44,053 bases of DNA, from the NCBI GenBank assembly GCA_023249845.1, contig JAHFBW010000001.1, positions 11,545 to 55,597 on the forward strand, in the 5' to 3' direction. How positions within the stretch are numbered: position 1 is the stretch's first letter; each line of letters starts with the position of its first letter. Of the stretch, positions 1 to 8,803 are shown in pieces. The stretch is from Candidatus Eiseniibacteriota bacterium (GTDB taxonomy: Bacteria; Eisenbacteria; RBG-16-71-46). A program made the translations under genes and the position numbers. The notes beneath the pieces are model-generated. The model was given only the letters and a program-made list of their open reading frames with translations, was not told the DNA's origin and made no database searches.

Positions 1-2
1 CG

Positions 3-1535
3 GACGGGCGCTCGATCGCGTTCACCATGCTCGACACGCTGCCGAAGCGAGTGAAGGAGTGGCGGAAGAAGAAGTGGGACCAGGTCGTGGAGGACGAGAT
101 CCCGCAGTACAACCACCTGTGGGTGATCGACGTCGCGTCTGGGAAGCAACGCCGGCTCACGTCGGGCACGTTCATGGTCGCCGACCCTCGCTGGTCGCCG
201 GACTCTCGCAGCATCGCGTTCGTATGGAACCCGACCGGCCGTCCGGATGACGGCAACCTCACTGACATCGCGATCGTGTCCGCTCAGGGCGCGAGTCCCG
301 CCGCGCCGCGCAAACTCGACACCATGCTGTCAGGCTCGGTCGCGTGGTCGCCCGACGGACGATGGCTCGCGTGGGCCGGCGGGAACGATCGCAGGAGCTT
401 CATCCAGAAGACGGACCTGTGGGCGGCTCCCGCGGCCGGCGGAGCGTCGGTCAAGCTGACCGCGACGTTCGACGAGGATGCGGATGCGCCGATGTGGAAT
501 GCCACGTCCGACACGCTGTTCTTCTGGAGCTCGCAGGGCGCCACGAAGCGTGTGGCGTCGGTGCCGCGCGTGGGTGGCGCCGTGTCGCTGGGGCTGGACC
601 TGGCCGGCGAGACCGCGGGTGCGGCGGTGCGAGGGCCGGGGAGCCGGGTGGCGTACGTGGCCTCGGGATGGAATCGCCCGCCCGAGGTGCACATCGCCGA
701 TCACATCAACGCGCCTTCGCGCGCGGTGTCGCGAATGCACGCGGACGCGGCCGGTTGCGCGTTCGGCGCGCAGCGCACGGTGCGCTGGAGCAGTGATGAC
801 GGCGTGCAGGTGGAAGGCGTGCTCGTGCGTCCGCCGGGGGCTCCCGAGCGCGCGGCGCTTAAGACGCTCGTGCTGCTGCACGGCGGCCCGTACAGCTCCC
901 GCTACACGATGGGTTTCCAGGTCATGGCGCAGTACATGGCCGGCCGGGGCTACCAGGTGTTCATGCCGAACTTCCGCTCGAGCGGCGGCTACGGCGCCGC
1001 GTTCATGCTGCGGAAACGCGCCGACTGGGGCGGCCAGGATTGGCGCGACGTCGAGACCGGCGTGGACAGCCTCGTGCGCTGGGGGATCGCGGACGGGAAT
1101 CGCCTGGGTGTGCTCGGCCACAGCTACGGCGGCTACCTCTCGGCCTGGGCCATCACGCACACGCTGCGCTACGACGCCGCGGTGATCTCGGCCGGCGCCA
1201 GCGATCTCGCCGCACACTGGGGACAGAGCGACATCCATCTCTACCGCGCGTACGACTTCGAGGGCCTGCCATGGGAGTCGTTCGAAAAGTGGCGCCGAAG
1301 CTCGCCGGTCGCGACCATGGGGCGCGCGAGGACGCCGACGCTCGTACTGAACGGCGAGGCTGACGTGCGCGTGCCGAACCCGCAGGCACAGGTCACGTAC
1401 CAGTCGCTGAAGGCGCTCGGCGTCCCCACCGAGTACGTCCACTACCCGCGCGAGGGGCACACCCTGCGCGAGCCGCGGCACCGGGCCGACTGGTTCACGC
1501 GCCAGGCCGACTGGTTCGACCGCTGGGTGAAGTGA
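3..1535 (+). CDS. S9 family (prolyl oligopeptidase-like) peptidase, 5'-truncated by window start
   Basis: Frame is open from base 3 (DGRSIAFTMLDT...); beta-propeller SPDGRWLAW/SPDSRSIAF repeats followed by an alpha/beta hydrolase domain with LLHGGPYSSR, GHSYGGYLSAW and catalytic-like NGEADVRVP...EGHT motifs. Confidence 0.93.
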   Translation, partial: DGRSIAFTMLDTLPKRVKEWRKKKWDQVVEDEIPQYNHLWVIDVASGKQRRLTSGTFMVADPRWSPDSRSIAFVWNPTGRPDDGNLTDIAIVSAQGASPAAPRKLDTMLSGSVAWSPDGRWLAWAGGNDRRSFIQKTDLWAAPAAGGASVKLTATFDEDADAPMWNATSDTLFFWSSQGATKRVASVPRVGGAVSLGLDLAGETAGAAVRGPGSRVAYVASGWNRPPEVHIADHINAPSRAVSRMHADAAGCAFGAQRTVRWSSDDGVQVEGVLVRPPGAPERAALKTLVLLHGGPYSSRYTMGFQVMAQYMAGRGYQVFMPNFRSSGGYGAAFMLRKRADWGGQDWRDVETGVDSLVRWGIADGNRLGVLGHSYGGYLSAWAITHTLRYDAAVISAGASDLAAHWGQSDIHLYRAYDFEGLPWESFEKWRRSSPVATMGRARTPTLVLNGEADVRVPNPQAQVTYQSLKALGVPTEYVHYPREGHTLREPRHRADWFTRQADWFDRWVK

Positions 1536-1774
1536 GCGACATGGCCCGGCGCTGGATCGTCCCACTCGTCCTGTTCCTGCTGGCGCTGGCGTTCGCGCTG
1601 TGCGTGTGGCCGACGCGCTGGCGCTACGACCACATGACGGTGGACGGCGACATCGTGCCCGTGCGCATGGACCGCCTGACCGGCCGCGCCGACATGCTGC
1701 TTCCGGATCATGGTTGGGTGCCCGTGGAGGCACCTCCCGACAGCCTCGGCGACGCGACGCCGGCGAGCCTCTGA
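1532..1774 (+). CDS. Small single-TM hypothetical protein
   Basis: GTGA overlap with upstream stop; N-terminal hydrophobic helix WIVPLVLFLLALAFALCVW. Confidence 0.6.
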   Translation: MSDMARRWIVPLVLFLLALAFALCVWPTRWRYDHMTVDGDIVPVRMDRLTGRADMLLPDHGWVPVEAPPDSLGDATPASL

Positions 1775-1777
1775 TCG

Positions 1778-3463
1778 GTGTCGCCCGTTTCCGTGGCGCG
1801 GGATCTGGCGCGTCTCGAAGCGCTGCGCTGGACGTTCGGCGCCGCAGCGGCGCGCGAACGGCGAGCCCTGTTTCGTCGCATGCTGCGCGCGCGGCTCGGC
1901 GCCAGACCGATCGAGAGACTACACGAGCTGCTGCTCGCGGCCCGCGCCTACCCCGATCACCGCGCGACGCTGACGCTCGTCCAGGGAGCGCTCGCCGCGT
2001 TCGGGCGCCGGCCAGACGTCCGCCGCCATCGCGCAGCACTCGCGGATTCGGGGATCAGCGGCTGCGACATCCGTTTCGGGTTCTTCGCGCCCACGGCACG
2101 ACAACTCGCACGGCGCTGGCCGAAGCAGCTCGAGCTGGACGTCGCGGCACTGGAGGACCCTGACGCGCTCGAAGCGTGGCTACCGCTGCTCGCGCATGAC
2201 GCAGAGGTGCCGGGTCTGGACGAGTACGACTACGGGCTCAAGCGCTGGCTCGAACAGCTCAAGGCGCCGGGGGAAGCCACCGGTGCGTTCGTGGCGAGGG
2301 CGTTGTCCGAACGACTCCCGGACGACGCCGTGTTCGAGCGCGTCCACGACGGGTTGGGACTCGAGTACGTGTTGCGTGGAACGGCCGCGACGCCGGCGCG
2401 CACGTGTTCGACCTGGCCGGTGCGAAGCGTGCGGTTCCAGTCCACACCGTTCGCGGGCCGCCCCGATCTCGCGCTCGTCGTGGACGTGCCGCCGCGTTCC
2501 ATCCGCGCACTCTCGCTGCGCGAGGGTGAACGTGCGCTCGCGCTCGCCATGGAGGCCATGGCCACGCGTAGTCGTGATCTGGACGTGTTCGCCTGGGGCG
2601 ACGCGCGCGACGTGCGCCGCGTGGACTGCGGTGACAGCCTCGAGTTCCTCATGATCGGCGCCAAGCCCGAGCGCCGGCTCCTGCTCGAAAGCGTGTACGG
2701 GTTTCTTTCGCTCAAGAACGGAGTGCCCATCGGTTACGTCCTGACCAGCGCGCTCTACCGCTCTGCGGAGCTCGCGTTCAACGTGTTCGACACCTATCGC
2801 GGCGCCGAGGCCGGTCCGGTCTACGGCAAGGTGCTCGGCATGACGCGCGCGCTGTTCGGCACGAACGCGTTCACCATATTCCCGTACCAGTTGGGCGACG
2901 GGAACGACGAGGCCATCGAGTCGGGCGCGTGGTGGTTCTACCAGAAGCTGGGCTTCCGCCCGCGCGCGGCGGGCGCCCGTTTGATCATGCGGCGCGAGCT
3001 CTCGCGCATGGCGCGCGAACCATCGTATCGCTCGTCCGCTGGCGTTCTGCGGCGCCTCGCGCGCTCGAACCTCTATTGGCATCGCGGCCCGTCACGCCGC
3101 GACGTCATCGGGGAGCTGCCGCTCCCCTCGGCTGGGCTCGCGGTGACCCGTCTCATCACCACGCGCTTCGGGGGCGATCGTGCGCGCGCAGCGGAGACGT
3201 GTGAACGCACGGCGGCCGAGCGATTGCGCTTGCGCTCGCTCGCCGGCTGGAGCGAGTCCGAGCGGCACGCGTGGTCGCGCTGGGCCTCACTCGTGACGCT
3301 GCTGCCGGGGGTTTCGCGCTGGACACCGCGCGAGAAGGCGGCGCTCGTGAGCGTGATCCGCGCGAAGGGTGGCCGCCGCGAGGACAAGTTCGTCCACGCG
3401 TTCGACGCCCATCCGCGGCTCGGGCCCGCGCTCGCCTCGCTACTGCGCGCGACACGCGCCTGA
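1778..3463 (+). CDS. Hypothetical protein with possible GNAT-like C-terminal half
   Basis: Long ORF in the same orientation as its upstream neighbour; contains GAWWFYQKLGFRPR, similar to GNAT motif B/end; no other family recognised. Confidence 0.75.
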   Translation: MSPVSVARDLARLEALRWTFGAAAARERRALFRRMLRARLGARPIERLHELLLAARAYPDHRATLTLVQGALAAFGRRPDVRRHRAALADSGISGCDIRFGFFAPTARQLARRWPKQLELDVAALEDPDALEAWLPLLAHDAEVPGLDEYDYGLKRWLEQLKAPGEATGAFVARALSERLPDDAVFERVHDGLGLEYVLRGTAATPARTCSTWPVRSVRFQSTPFAGRPDLALVVDVPPRSIRALSLREGERALALAMEAMATRSRDLDVFAWGDARDVRRVDCGDSLEFLMIGAKPERRLLLESVYGFLSLKNGVPIGYVLTSALYRSAELAFNVFDTYRGAEAGPVYGKVLGMTRALFGTNAFTIFPYQLGDGNDEAIESGAWWFYQKLGFRPRAAGARLIMRRELSRMAREPSYRSSAGVLRRLARSNLYWHRGPSRRDVIGELPLPSAGLAVTRLITTRFGGDRARAAETCERTAAERLRLRSLAGWSESERHAWSRWASLVTLLPGVSRWTPREKAALVSVIRAKGGRREDKFVHAFDAHPRLGPALASLLRATRA

Positions 3464-3483
3464 GCCCTGCACTCTCACGAGTT

Positions 3484-3670
3484 ACGTGACCCCCTCAGAT
3501 CGGTCCAGACCCTATGGGGTCATCTGGGCCGGGTACTCGAGGAAAGGGGCGCGGAGATGGCTCGCAAGCGACACACGGCCGAGGAGATCATCGGCAAGCC
3601 GCGCGCGGCCGAGGTCGAACTGGCGAAGGGCCAGAGCGCGCAGCAGGCCTGCCGTAAGATCGGGGTGACG
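3484..3670 (+). repeat. Direct repeat copy 1 (IS3 left end plus start of orfA)
   Basis: About 187 bp, around 8 mismatches to 5474-5660 by hand alignment (offset 1990). Confidence 0.9.
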
Positions 3671-3901
3671 ACGCTGTACATCGAGCCGGGCAGCCCATGG
3701 GAGAACGGGTACGTCGAGTCGTTCAACCTCAAGCTGCGGGACGAACTGCTCAACCGCGAGATCTTCTATACGCTGCGGGAGGCGCAGGTGCTGATCGAGG
3801 CGTGGCGGGGGGAGTACAATCAGCGACGACCGCACAGCGCCCTCGGCTACAGGCCGCCGGCGCCCGAGGCGGTCCAGGTCGCGGTGGCTCTAACTCAGTA
3901 A
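3557..3901 (+). pseudogene. IS3-family transposase remnant: OrfA N-terminus fused in frame to OrfB (DDE) C-terminus
   Basis: MARKRHTAEEIIGKPRAAEVELAKGQSAQQACRKIGVT (OrfA HTH start) runs directly into LYIEPGSPWENGYVESFNLKLRDELLNREIFYTLREAQVLIEAWRGEYNQRRPHSALGYRPPAPEA (OrfB end). Confidence 0.85.
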
Positions 3902-4682
3902 GTGGTACGACCATCGGGGGCACGTCAGTGCGTTCCGGCACGTTGCCCGGGCCCCGGGTGACGATGTCGAGCACGACGCCGAGCCGAGGGGCCCTAGAGC
4001 GCGGTGGCGGCAACCTTGGTTAGCTCGGCCCGCTGCCCCGCTGTCCCGATGCAGCCAGAATCTAACCTCGGGGTGATAATCGCCCAGGGCGAAGATCGCC
4101 CACGATGATGGCCGGTCCGGGGGCGGGATTCGCTCAGTCTCTCGGCCCGTAACTCAGGTCGTCGGTGGCGGCTTGAGCCCCTGCCGAAAGCGCCCCTGAC
4201 TTCCGCTGTCCGCGAAGTGACCAGGCAAGGCCTTTCGCCCGCGCAACAGGCGTGCCCAACAGACCCCCTCTGGGCACGGGCGCTCGGCGCCGCAAGCCGA
4301 GGAGGGCTAGGGGGAGTGTGGGTGGGGAGCTCGTCGAGGCTGGCCGTGAGAATTCGCTGCGCCAAAGGCTTCCAGGTGCTACGGTCTTCGAGCGGCTCGA
4401 GGCTTCCTCAGTGACAGCCTCGCGACGCTCGTCGAGGATCGGAGAGGGACCTACACCCGTCGGAGCGCAAACGCATCCTCCCCGCGCCGCATTGGAAAGT
4501 GCCCCCCGACCTTGCCGCGGGCACGCCGGGGCGGTCACGTCCAATCGGCTCCTGGTCGGGCGCCCGACTGCCGGCCGATCGATTCCCGCTGGCGCGGCCC
4601 GAGCCCCGCCGGCATCACCGACACAATCCGGAACGCGGACGTGGCGTCAAACTTCGTGCGCAGACATCAGAGGGAGGCACCG

Positions 4683-5423
4683 ATGAAAGCGTTGGCATCC
4701 GCAGCAATATTCGCGGCTGGCTTAGTGGCCGCGCTGGCCGGGGTCGCCCAGGCGGCCTCGATCGCGTACGACGGCATTCAGTACCCACCCGGCGCGCTCG
4801 CCCTGAACGGCCCGGCGTTCGGATTCTCGGGGCCGTGGGCGGCCGATCCCGGCATCGCCGTGGTGCCGGCAGGACTGGCCAGCCTGCTGGCCCTGCCGTC
4901 CGCGGGCGGCGCCGTCGCGGGGGGCTTTAACTTTCAAGCTCCCTTGTCGAGCACGCTCGCCCCGTCGCCCGGCAAGGAGTTCTGGGCATCGTTTCTGATA
5001 TTTCATGGAGCACCAAACGACGAGACGTTCATGGGTCTGTCGCCAGCCGGAGCGCCGTTCGGGGCTCCACCATCGGTGGGGTTCGGCGTACGCCTGGGAC
5101 AGTACGGGATTTTCGACGGGGGAGCGTTCACCCCCGCGCCGAAGCTGTACACGCCCAGCGGGTCGACGGACTTCCTGGTCACGCATTTCGCCGCTGGCGG
5201 CGCGACCTGGAACGTCCAACTCTACGTGAACCCGTCATCGTTCGCAGTGCCTGATCTGGTCATGAATGTGGCGCCGGTGACGTATGGAACAGTGGTGAAC
5301 CTGAATGAGACGGGATTCAAATCCGATGAGTTCCGCCTCGGCGACACGGCGAGCGACGTGGCCGCGGGCGCGACCCCCACGCACTGGACATCGTGGGGCC
5401 GAATCAAGACCATCTATCGGTGA
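4683..5423 (+). CDS. Secreted hypothetical protein
   Basis: ATG preceded by gagggaggcacc; signal peptide MKALASAAIFAAGLVAALAGVAQA; beta-rich body with no recognised catalytic motif. Confidence 0.75.
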   Translation: MKALASAAIFAAGLVAALAGVAQAASIAYDGIQYPPGALALNGPAFGFSGPWAADPGIAVVPAGLASLLALPSAGGAVAGGFNFQAPLSSTLAPSPGKEFWASFLIFHGAPNDETFMGLSPAGAPFGAPPSVGFGVRLGQYGIFDGGAFTPAPKLYTPSGSTDFLVTHFAAGGATWNVQLYVNPSSFAVPDLVMNVAPVTYGTVVNLNETGFKSDEFRLGDTASDVAAGATPTHWTSWGRIKTIYR

Positions 5424-5471
5424 CGTTTCGTATCCACGGCGCCTAACTGCGACCACCTCGCTCTGTGGGGT

Positions 5472-5680
5472 TGACGTGACCCCCTCAGATCGGTCCAGAC
5501 CCTATGGGGTCATCTGGGCCGGGTACTCGAGGAAAGGGGCACGGAGATGGCTCGCAGGCGACACACGGCCGAGGAGATCATCGGCAAGCCGCGCGCGGCC
5601 GAGGACGAACTGGCGAAGGGCCAGAACGCACAGCAGGCCTGTCGCAGGATCGGGGTGACGGAACAGACCTACTACCGCGG
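5472..5680 (+). pseudogene. Truncated IS3-family left end with OrfA N-terminal fragment
   Basis: MARRRHTAEEIIGKPRAAEDELAKGQNAQQACRRIGVTEQTYYR then diverges from the transposase pattern. Confidence 0.8.
5474..5660 (+). repeat. Direct repeat copy 2 (IS3 left end plus start of orfA)
   Basis: Near-identical to 3484-3670. Confidence 0.9.
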
Positions 5681-5883
5681 CCCGCGGCAGGACTCGGGGG
5701 AAGTCGGCGTCTTCGACCGTAGCACCGCCTCGCGACGAAGCCGTGTGAATTCACCCAAGACGCGCGGCGAAGGTTCGTCACGCGCGGCGCGGGAAGGCGC
5801 GGAAAGCGAGGTGGGAGGCACTGCCAGCCAGGCCGCCGACCGGGGGGCTTCAGTGGCCCGGAGCTCTCGCCGAAAACGAAGAC

Positions 5884-6570
5884 ATGGCCCCGCCTCGCGA
5901 CGAGCAGCCCCACTGGATGGAGCGCGCACGCCAGGACGCCTTGGTGCGATCCCGCGTCGGCGTCCCCGCGGATCCCGTCGAACGGTGGAGTGGCTGGGGT
6001 CTGCTCGTCTGTGCCGTCATCGCCATCGGCTACGGTCTCGGCACGCTCTATGGGTCGGGCACGCGCGCGCTCACGCTCGACGTCACGCGCGAGCTCGAGG
6101 GCGCGCGCGGTTCCTCCACGGACGCGCGGCTCGGTCCGTTCCATCTGGAACCGGGCATGAACCCGCTGCGCTTCATCTTGAACGCCTCGCACGCTCCGCT
6201 CGGTTCCTCGCGGCGTCGCTACGAACTGGCGCTCGAGGACGACTCGGGCAGGGCCCTGTGGAACGCAAAGGGGTCTCTCGGCAGCCGCGACGACGAGGCT
6301 TCCATCGTCCTCACTCGAACGAGCCTCGCCACGTTCGACGTGCCGAAGGCGGGTGGGTACTACGTCCGGGTGCGCGGCTCGGGCGCGAGCATGGATGACC
6401 TGCGCGCGGCGACGCTCGAGTTGCGGCGGGGTGTCACGCGCGTGGACGCGCGCATCCCGTGGACATTCGGTGTGGCCGCGTTCCTGTGCCTGCTCGCGAG
6501 ACTGTTCGCCACGAACCGACGGCCGCGCGACGGCTCGGGCGAGGCCCCCGGCACGCGACTCGCCGCCTGA
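5884..6570 (+). CDS. Hypothetical membrane protein with two TM helices
   Basis: Hydrophobic segments GWGLLVCAVIAIGYGLGTLYG and IPWTFGVAAFLCLLARLF flank a beta-rich extracytoplasmic domain. Confidence 0.65.
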   Translation: MAPPRDEQPHWMERARQDALVRSRVGVPADPVERWSGWGLLVCAVIAIGYGLGTLYGSGTRALTLDVTRELEGARGSSTDARLGPFHLEPGMNPLRFILNASHAPLGSSRRRYELALEDDSGRALWNAKGSLGSRDDEASIVLTRTSLATFDVPKAGGYYVRVRGSGASMDDLRAATLELRRGVTRVDARIPWTFGVAAFLCLLARLFATNRRPRDGSGEAPGTRLAA

Positions 6571-6591
6571 GTCTTTCGCCCGTTCGACGTG

Positions 6592-7512
6592 CTACAGGAT
6601 CGTCTTGCCCAGCGCGCTCTGCGCCAGTTCCGCAGCCAGGATCCCGGTCATGTTCTGACTGTCGAGCACGGGGTTCACCTCGACCAGGTCCAGTGCCACG
6701 ATGTTCGCGCGGTCGTTGAACATCTCCATCGCGAGATGCGCCTCGCGGTAGCTGATGCCGCCCCACACCGGCGTGCCCGTGCCGGGGGCGTCTTCGGGAT
6801 CCACCACGTCCAGGTCGAACGACAGGTGGATGCCCGCGGTGCCGTCGCTCGCGAGACGGATGGCCTCGTCCAAGACGTCGCGCATCCCGCGCTCGTCGAG
6901 GTCGCGCATGGTGTAGCAGGTCACGCCGCTCTTCTTGAGGAAATCGCGCTCGCCCGGATCCAAGTCGCGGATGCCGATGAGCACGGTATTCCGAGGTTGC
7001 ACCTTGGGCGCACGGCCGCCGAGATTGACGAGCTCGTGGTCCCCGAATCCCAGCGACACGGCCAGCGACATGCCGTGGATGTTCCCGCTCGGCGTGGTCT
7101 CGGGCGTGTTCGCGTCGCCATGCGCGTCGAACCAGATGAGCCCCAGGGATTCGCCTTTGCGCGCGTGGAAGTTCGTCGAGCCGGCCACCGAGCCGATGGC
7201 GATGCTGTGGTCGCCGCCCAGGACGAGCGGCATGCGCCCCTCGCCGAGACACTTGTCCACGCCCTTCATGAGGTCCCGGCACGCGGATAGGATGGGCTTC
7301 TTGTAGCGGAGCTTGCCGGTGCCCACCTTCTGCGTCTCCGGGATCATCACGTCCAGGTCCCCGTAGTCCTCGACCTTGTGCCCGAGGTCCTCCAGGCGCT
7401 TCTCCAGGTCGGCGATGCGGATGGCGGACGGGCCCATGTCGACCCCGCGGCGGCCCGCCCCGAGGTCGATGGGTACGCCGATCACGCCGATACTGCGCTT
7501 CTTCTTGGCCAT
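6592..7512 (-). CDS. rocF: Arginase (ureohydrolase family)
   Basis: Metal-binding motifs GGDHSIAIGS, WFDAHGDANTPE, SFDLDVVDPEDAPGTGTP; start at MAKKKRSIGVIGVPIDLGAGRRGVDMGPSAIR. Confidence 0.95.
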   Translation of the reverse strand: MAKKKRSIGVIGVPIDLGAGRRGVDMGPSAIRIADLEKRLEDLGHKVEDYGDLDVMIPETQKVGTGKLRYKKPILSACRDLMKGVDKCLGEGRMPLVLGGDHSIAIGSVAGSTNFHARKGESLGLIWFDAHGDANTPETTPSGNIHGMSLAVSLGFGDHELVNLGGRAPKVQPRNTVLIGIRDLDPGERDFLKKSGVTCYTMRDLDERGMRDVLDEAIRLASDGTAGIHLSFDLDVVDPEDAPGTGTPVWGGISYREAHLAMEMFNDRANIVALDLVEVNPVLDSQNMTGILAAELAQSALGKTIL

Positions 7513-7807
7513 GGCGGCCCAAGCTAACACCGCCCCACACGGGACACCACCGGCCGCGAATCATCGCGCGCGCAAATGCTTATCGCGCTCGGCCAGACCT
7601 GCTCGATCGCTCCGTCGCTCGAATTCGCACTGTTCCGCGCGCGCACGGCAGTGCTGATGACTCACGCGCTGGTACCAAAGAAGGACTGTTCAGCGACCCA
7701 CTCACGGCACCAGTCTTGCAGCTTGGCCCCGCTCACGCCGCAAGCGATCGCTCTTCAACTCGAATGGACCGAGACGTGGTCGGTTCCCCGACCCGTGAGG
7801 GTGCATT

Positions 7808-8803
7808 TTGGCCATTGATCCGCTCAGAATGCACGATGTCCCGAGCGAGGCTGGCGTCGCCACGGCGCGGGCGGCGGGCCCAAGCGTCGTCAGGCGAGCC
7901 GAGCCCGTGACGGGCCACGCCCCGGGCGGTGGCCTGCCGTTGATGGTCCTGCTCACGATCCCCAGCCTCGTCACCGCGTGGGGCCTCCCCTATTACGTGC
8001 TGTCGCTGGCGCAGCGCCTGCGCCACCCGCTCCACCCAGTGCTCAAGTCGTCCGGACCGCTCGGGCTCGCGTTCGGGGCGCTCGCGCTCACGATGTTCCT
8101 GTTCATGTGGGCCTACCCGTTCCGGAAGCAGGCGCGCTGGCTGGCGTGGACCGGCCCCGTCGGCCGCTGGCTCGACGTGCACATCGTCATGGGGCTGTCG
8201 CTGCCGGTGATCGCGGCCGTGCACGCCGGCTGGCGCTTCGAGGGACTCATCGGCCTCGGCATGCTCGCCATGGTCATCGTCTCGCTCTCGGGCATCATCG
8301 GCCGCTACCTCTACACGCACATCCCGCGCAATCGCGCCGGACTCGAGTTGTCGCTCGAGGAATCCGGCGCCGAGCGCCGCGTGCTGCTCACCGAGCTGGC
8401 GGTGGAGACCGGGCTCACACCGCAGGAGCTGGAGCGGTCACTCGGCCTGGACCTGCGCCCGCAGGCTGGCAGCGGCATCCACCGCACGTTCGCGCGGCTC
8501 CTCACGGATGACCTGGCGCGCTGGCGTACGCTGCGCCGGCTGCGCCGGGAATGGTCGCGCAGCCCACGAGCACAGACGCTCCAAGATGGCGCGCGGCTCG
8601 GTCGCGCGCTGCGTCTCGCGCGCCGGGAGCTCGCGCTCAGCCAGCAGGTGCGGCTGCTCGACGCCACCCGAAAGGTGTTCGGCTGGTGGCATGTCGCGCA
8701 TCGACCGTTCGCGATGACGGCGCTCCTCGCTGTCGTCATCCACGTCGTCGTGGCGGTGTGGGTCGGCGGCGTGCGATTCACGCTTCCGGGGCCCCCGCGA
8801 TGA
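7808..8803 (+). CDS. Membrane b-type cytochrome-like protein (ferric-reductase-like fold)
   Basis: Multiple TM helices; two His pairs each spaced H-x13-H: VHIVMGLSLPVIAAVH and AHRPFAMTALLAVVIH, suggesting a bis-heme b arrangement. Confidence 0.75.
   Translation: MAIDPLRMHDVPSEAGVATARAAGPSVVRRAEPVTGHAPGGGLPLMVLLTIPSLVTAWGLPYYVLSLAQRLRHPLHPVLKSSGPLGLAFGALALTMFLFMWAYPFRKQARWLAWTGPVGRWLDVHIVMGLSLPVIAAVHAGWRFEGLIGLGMLAMVIVSLSGIIGRYLYTHIPRNRAGLELSLEESGAERRVLLTELAVETGLTPQELERSLGLDLRPQAGSGIHRTFARLLTDDLARWRTLRRLRREWSRSPRAQTLQDGARLGRALRLARRELALSQQVRLLDATRKVFGWWHVAHRPFAMTALLAVVIHVVVAVWVGGVRFTLPGPPR

Larger units (their letters stand above)
3482..3927 (+). mobile_element. Internally deleted IS3-family element (about 446 bp, MITE-like)
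   Basis: Left end ttacgtgacccc (tgacgtgacccc in the second copy at 5472) is inverted-complementary to right end gggggcacgtca at 3916-3927 over most of 12 bp; interior encodes OrfA N-terminus fused to OrfB C-terminus. Confidence 0.75.

Noticed and set aside
330-2039. 569-codon minus-strand ORF opposite the S9 peptidase
   Set aside because: High-GC antisense artefact: Arg/Ala/Pro-rich, no motif, opposite strand encodes clear S9 peptidase.
3482-5680. Active composite transposon
   Set aside because: Both IS copies are heavily deleted, no intact transposase, and no clear target-site duplication seen.
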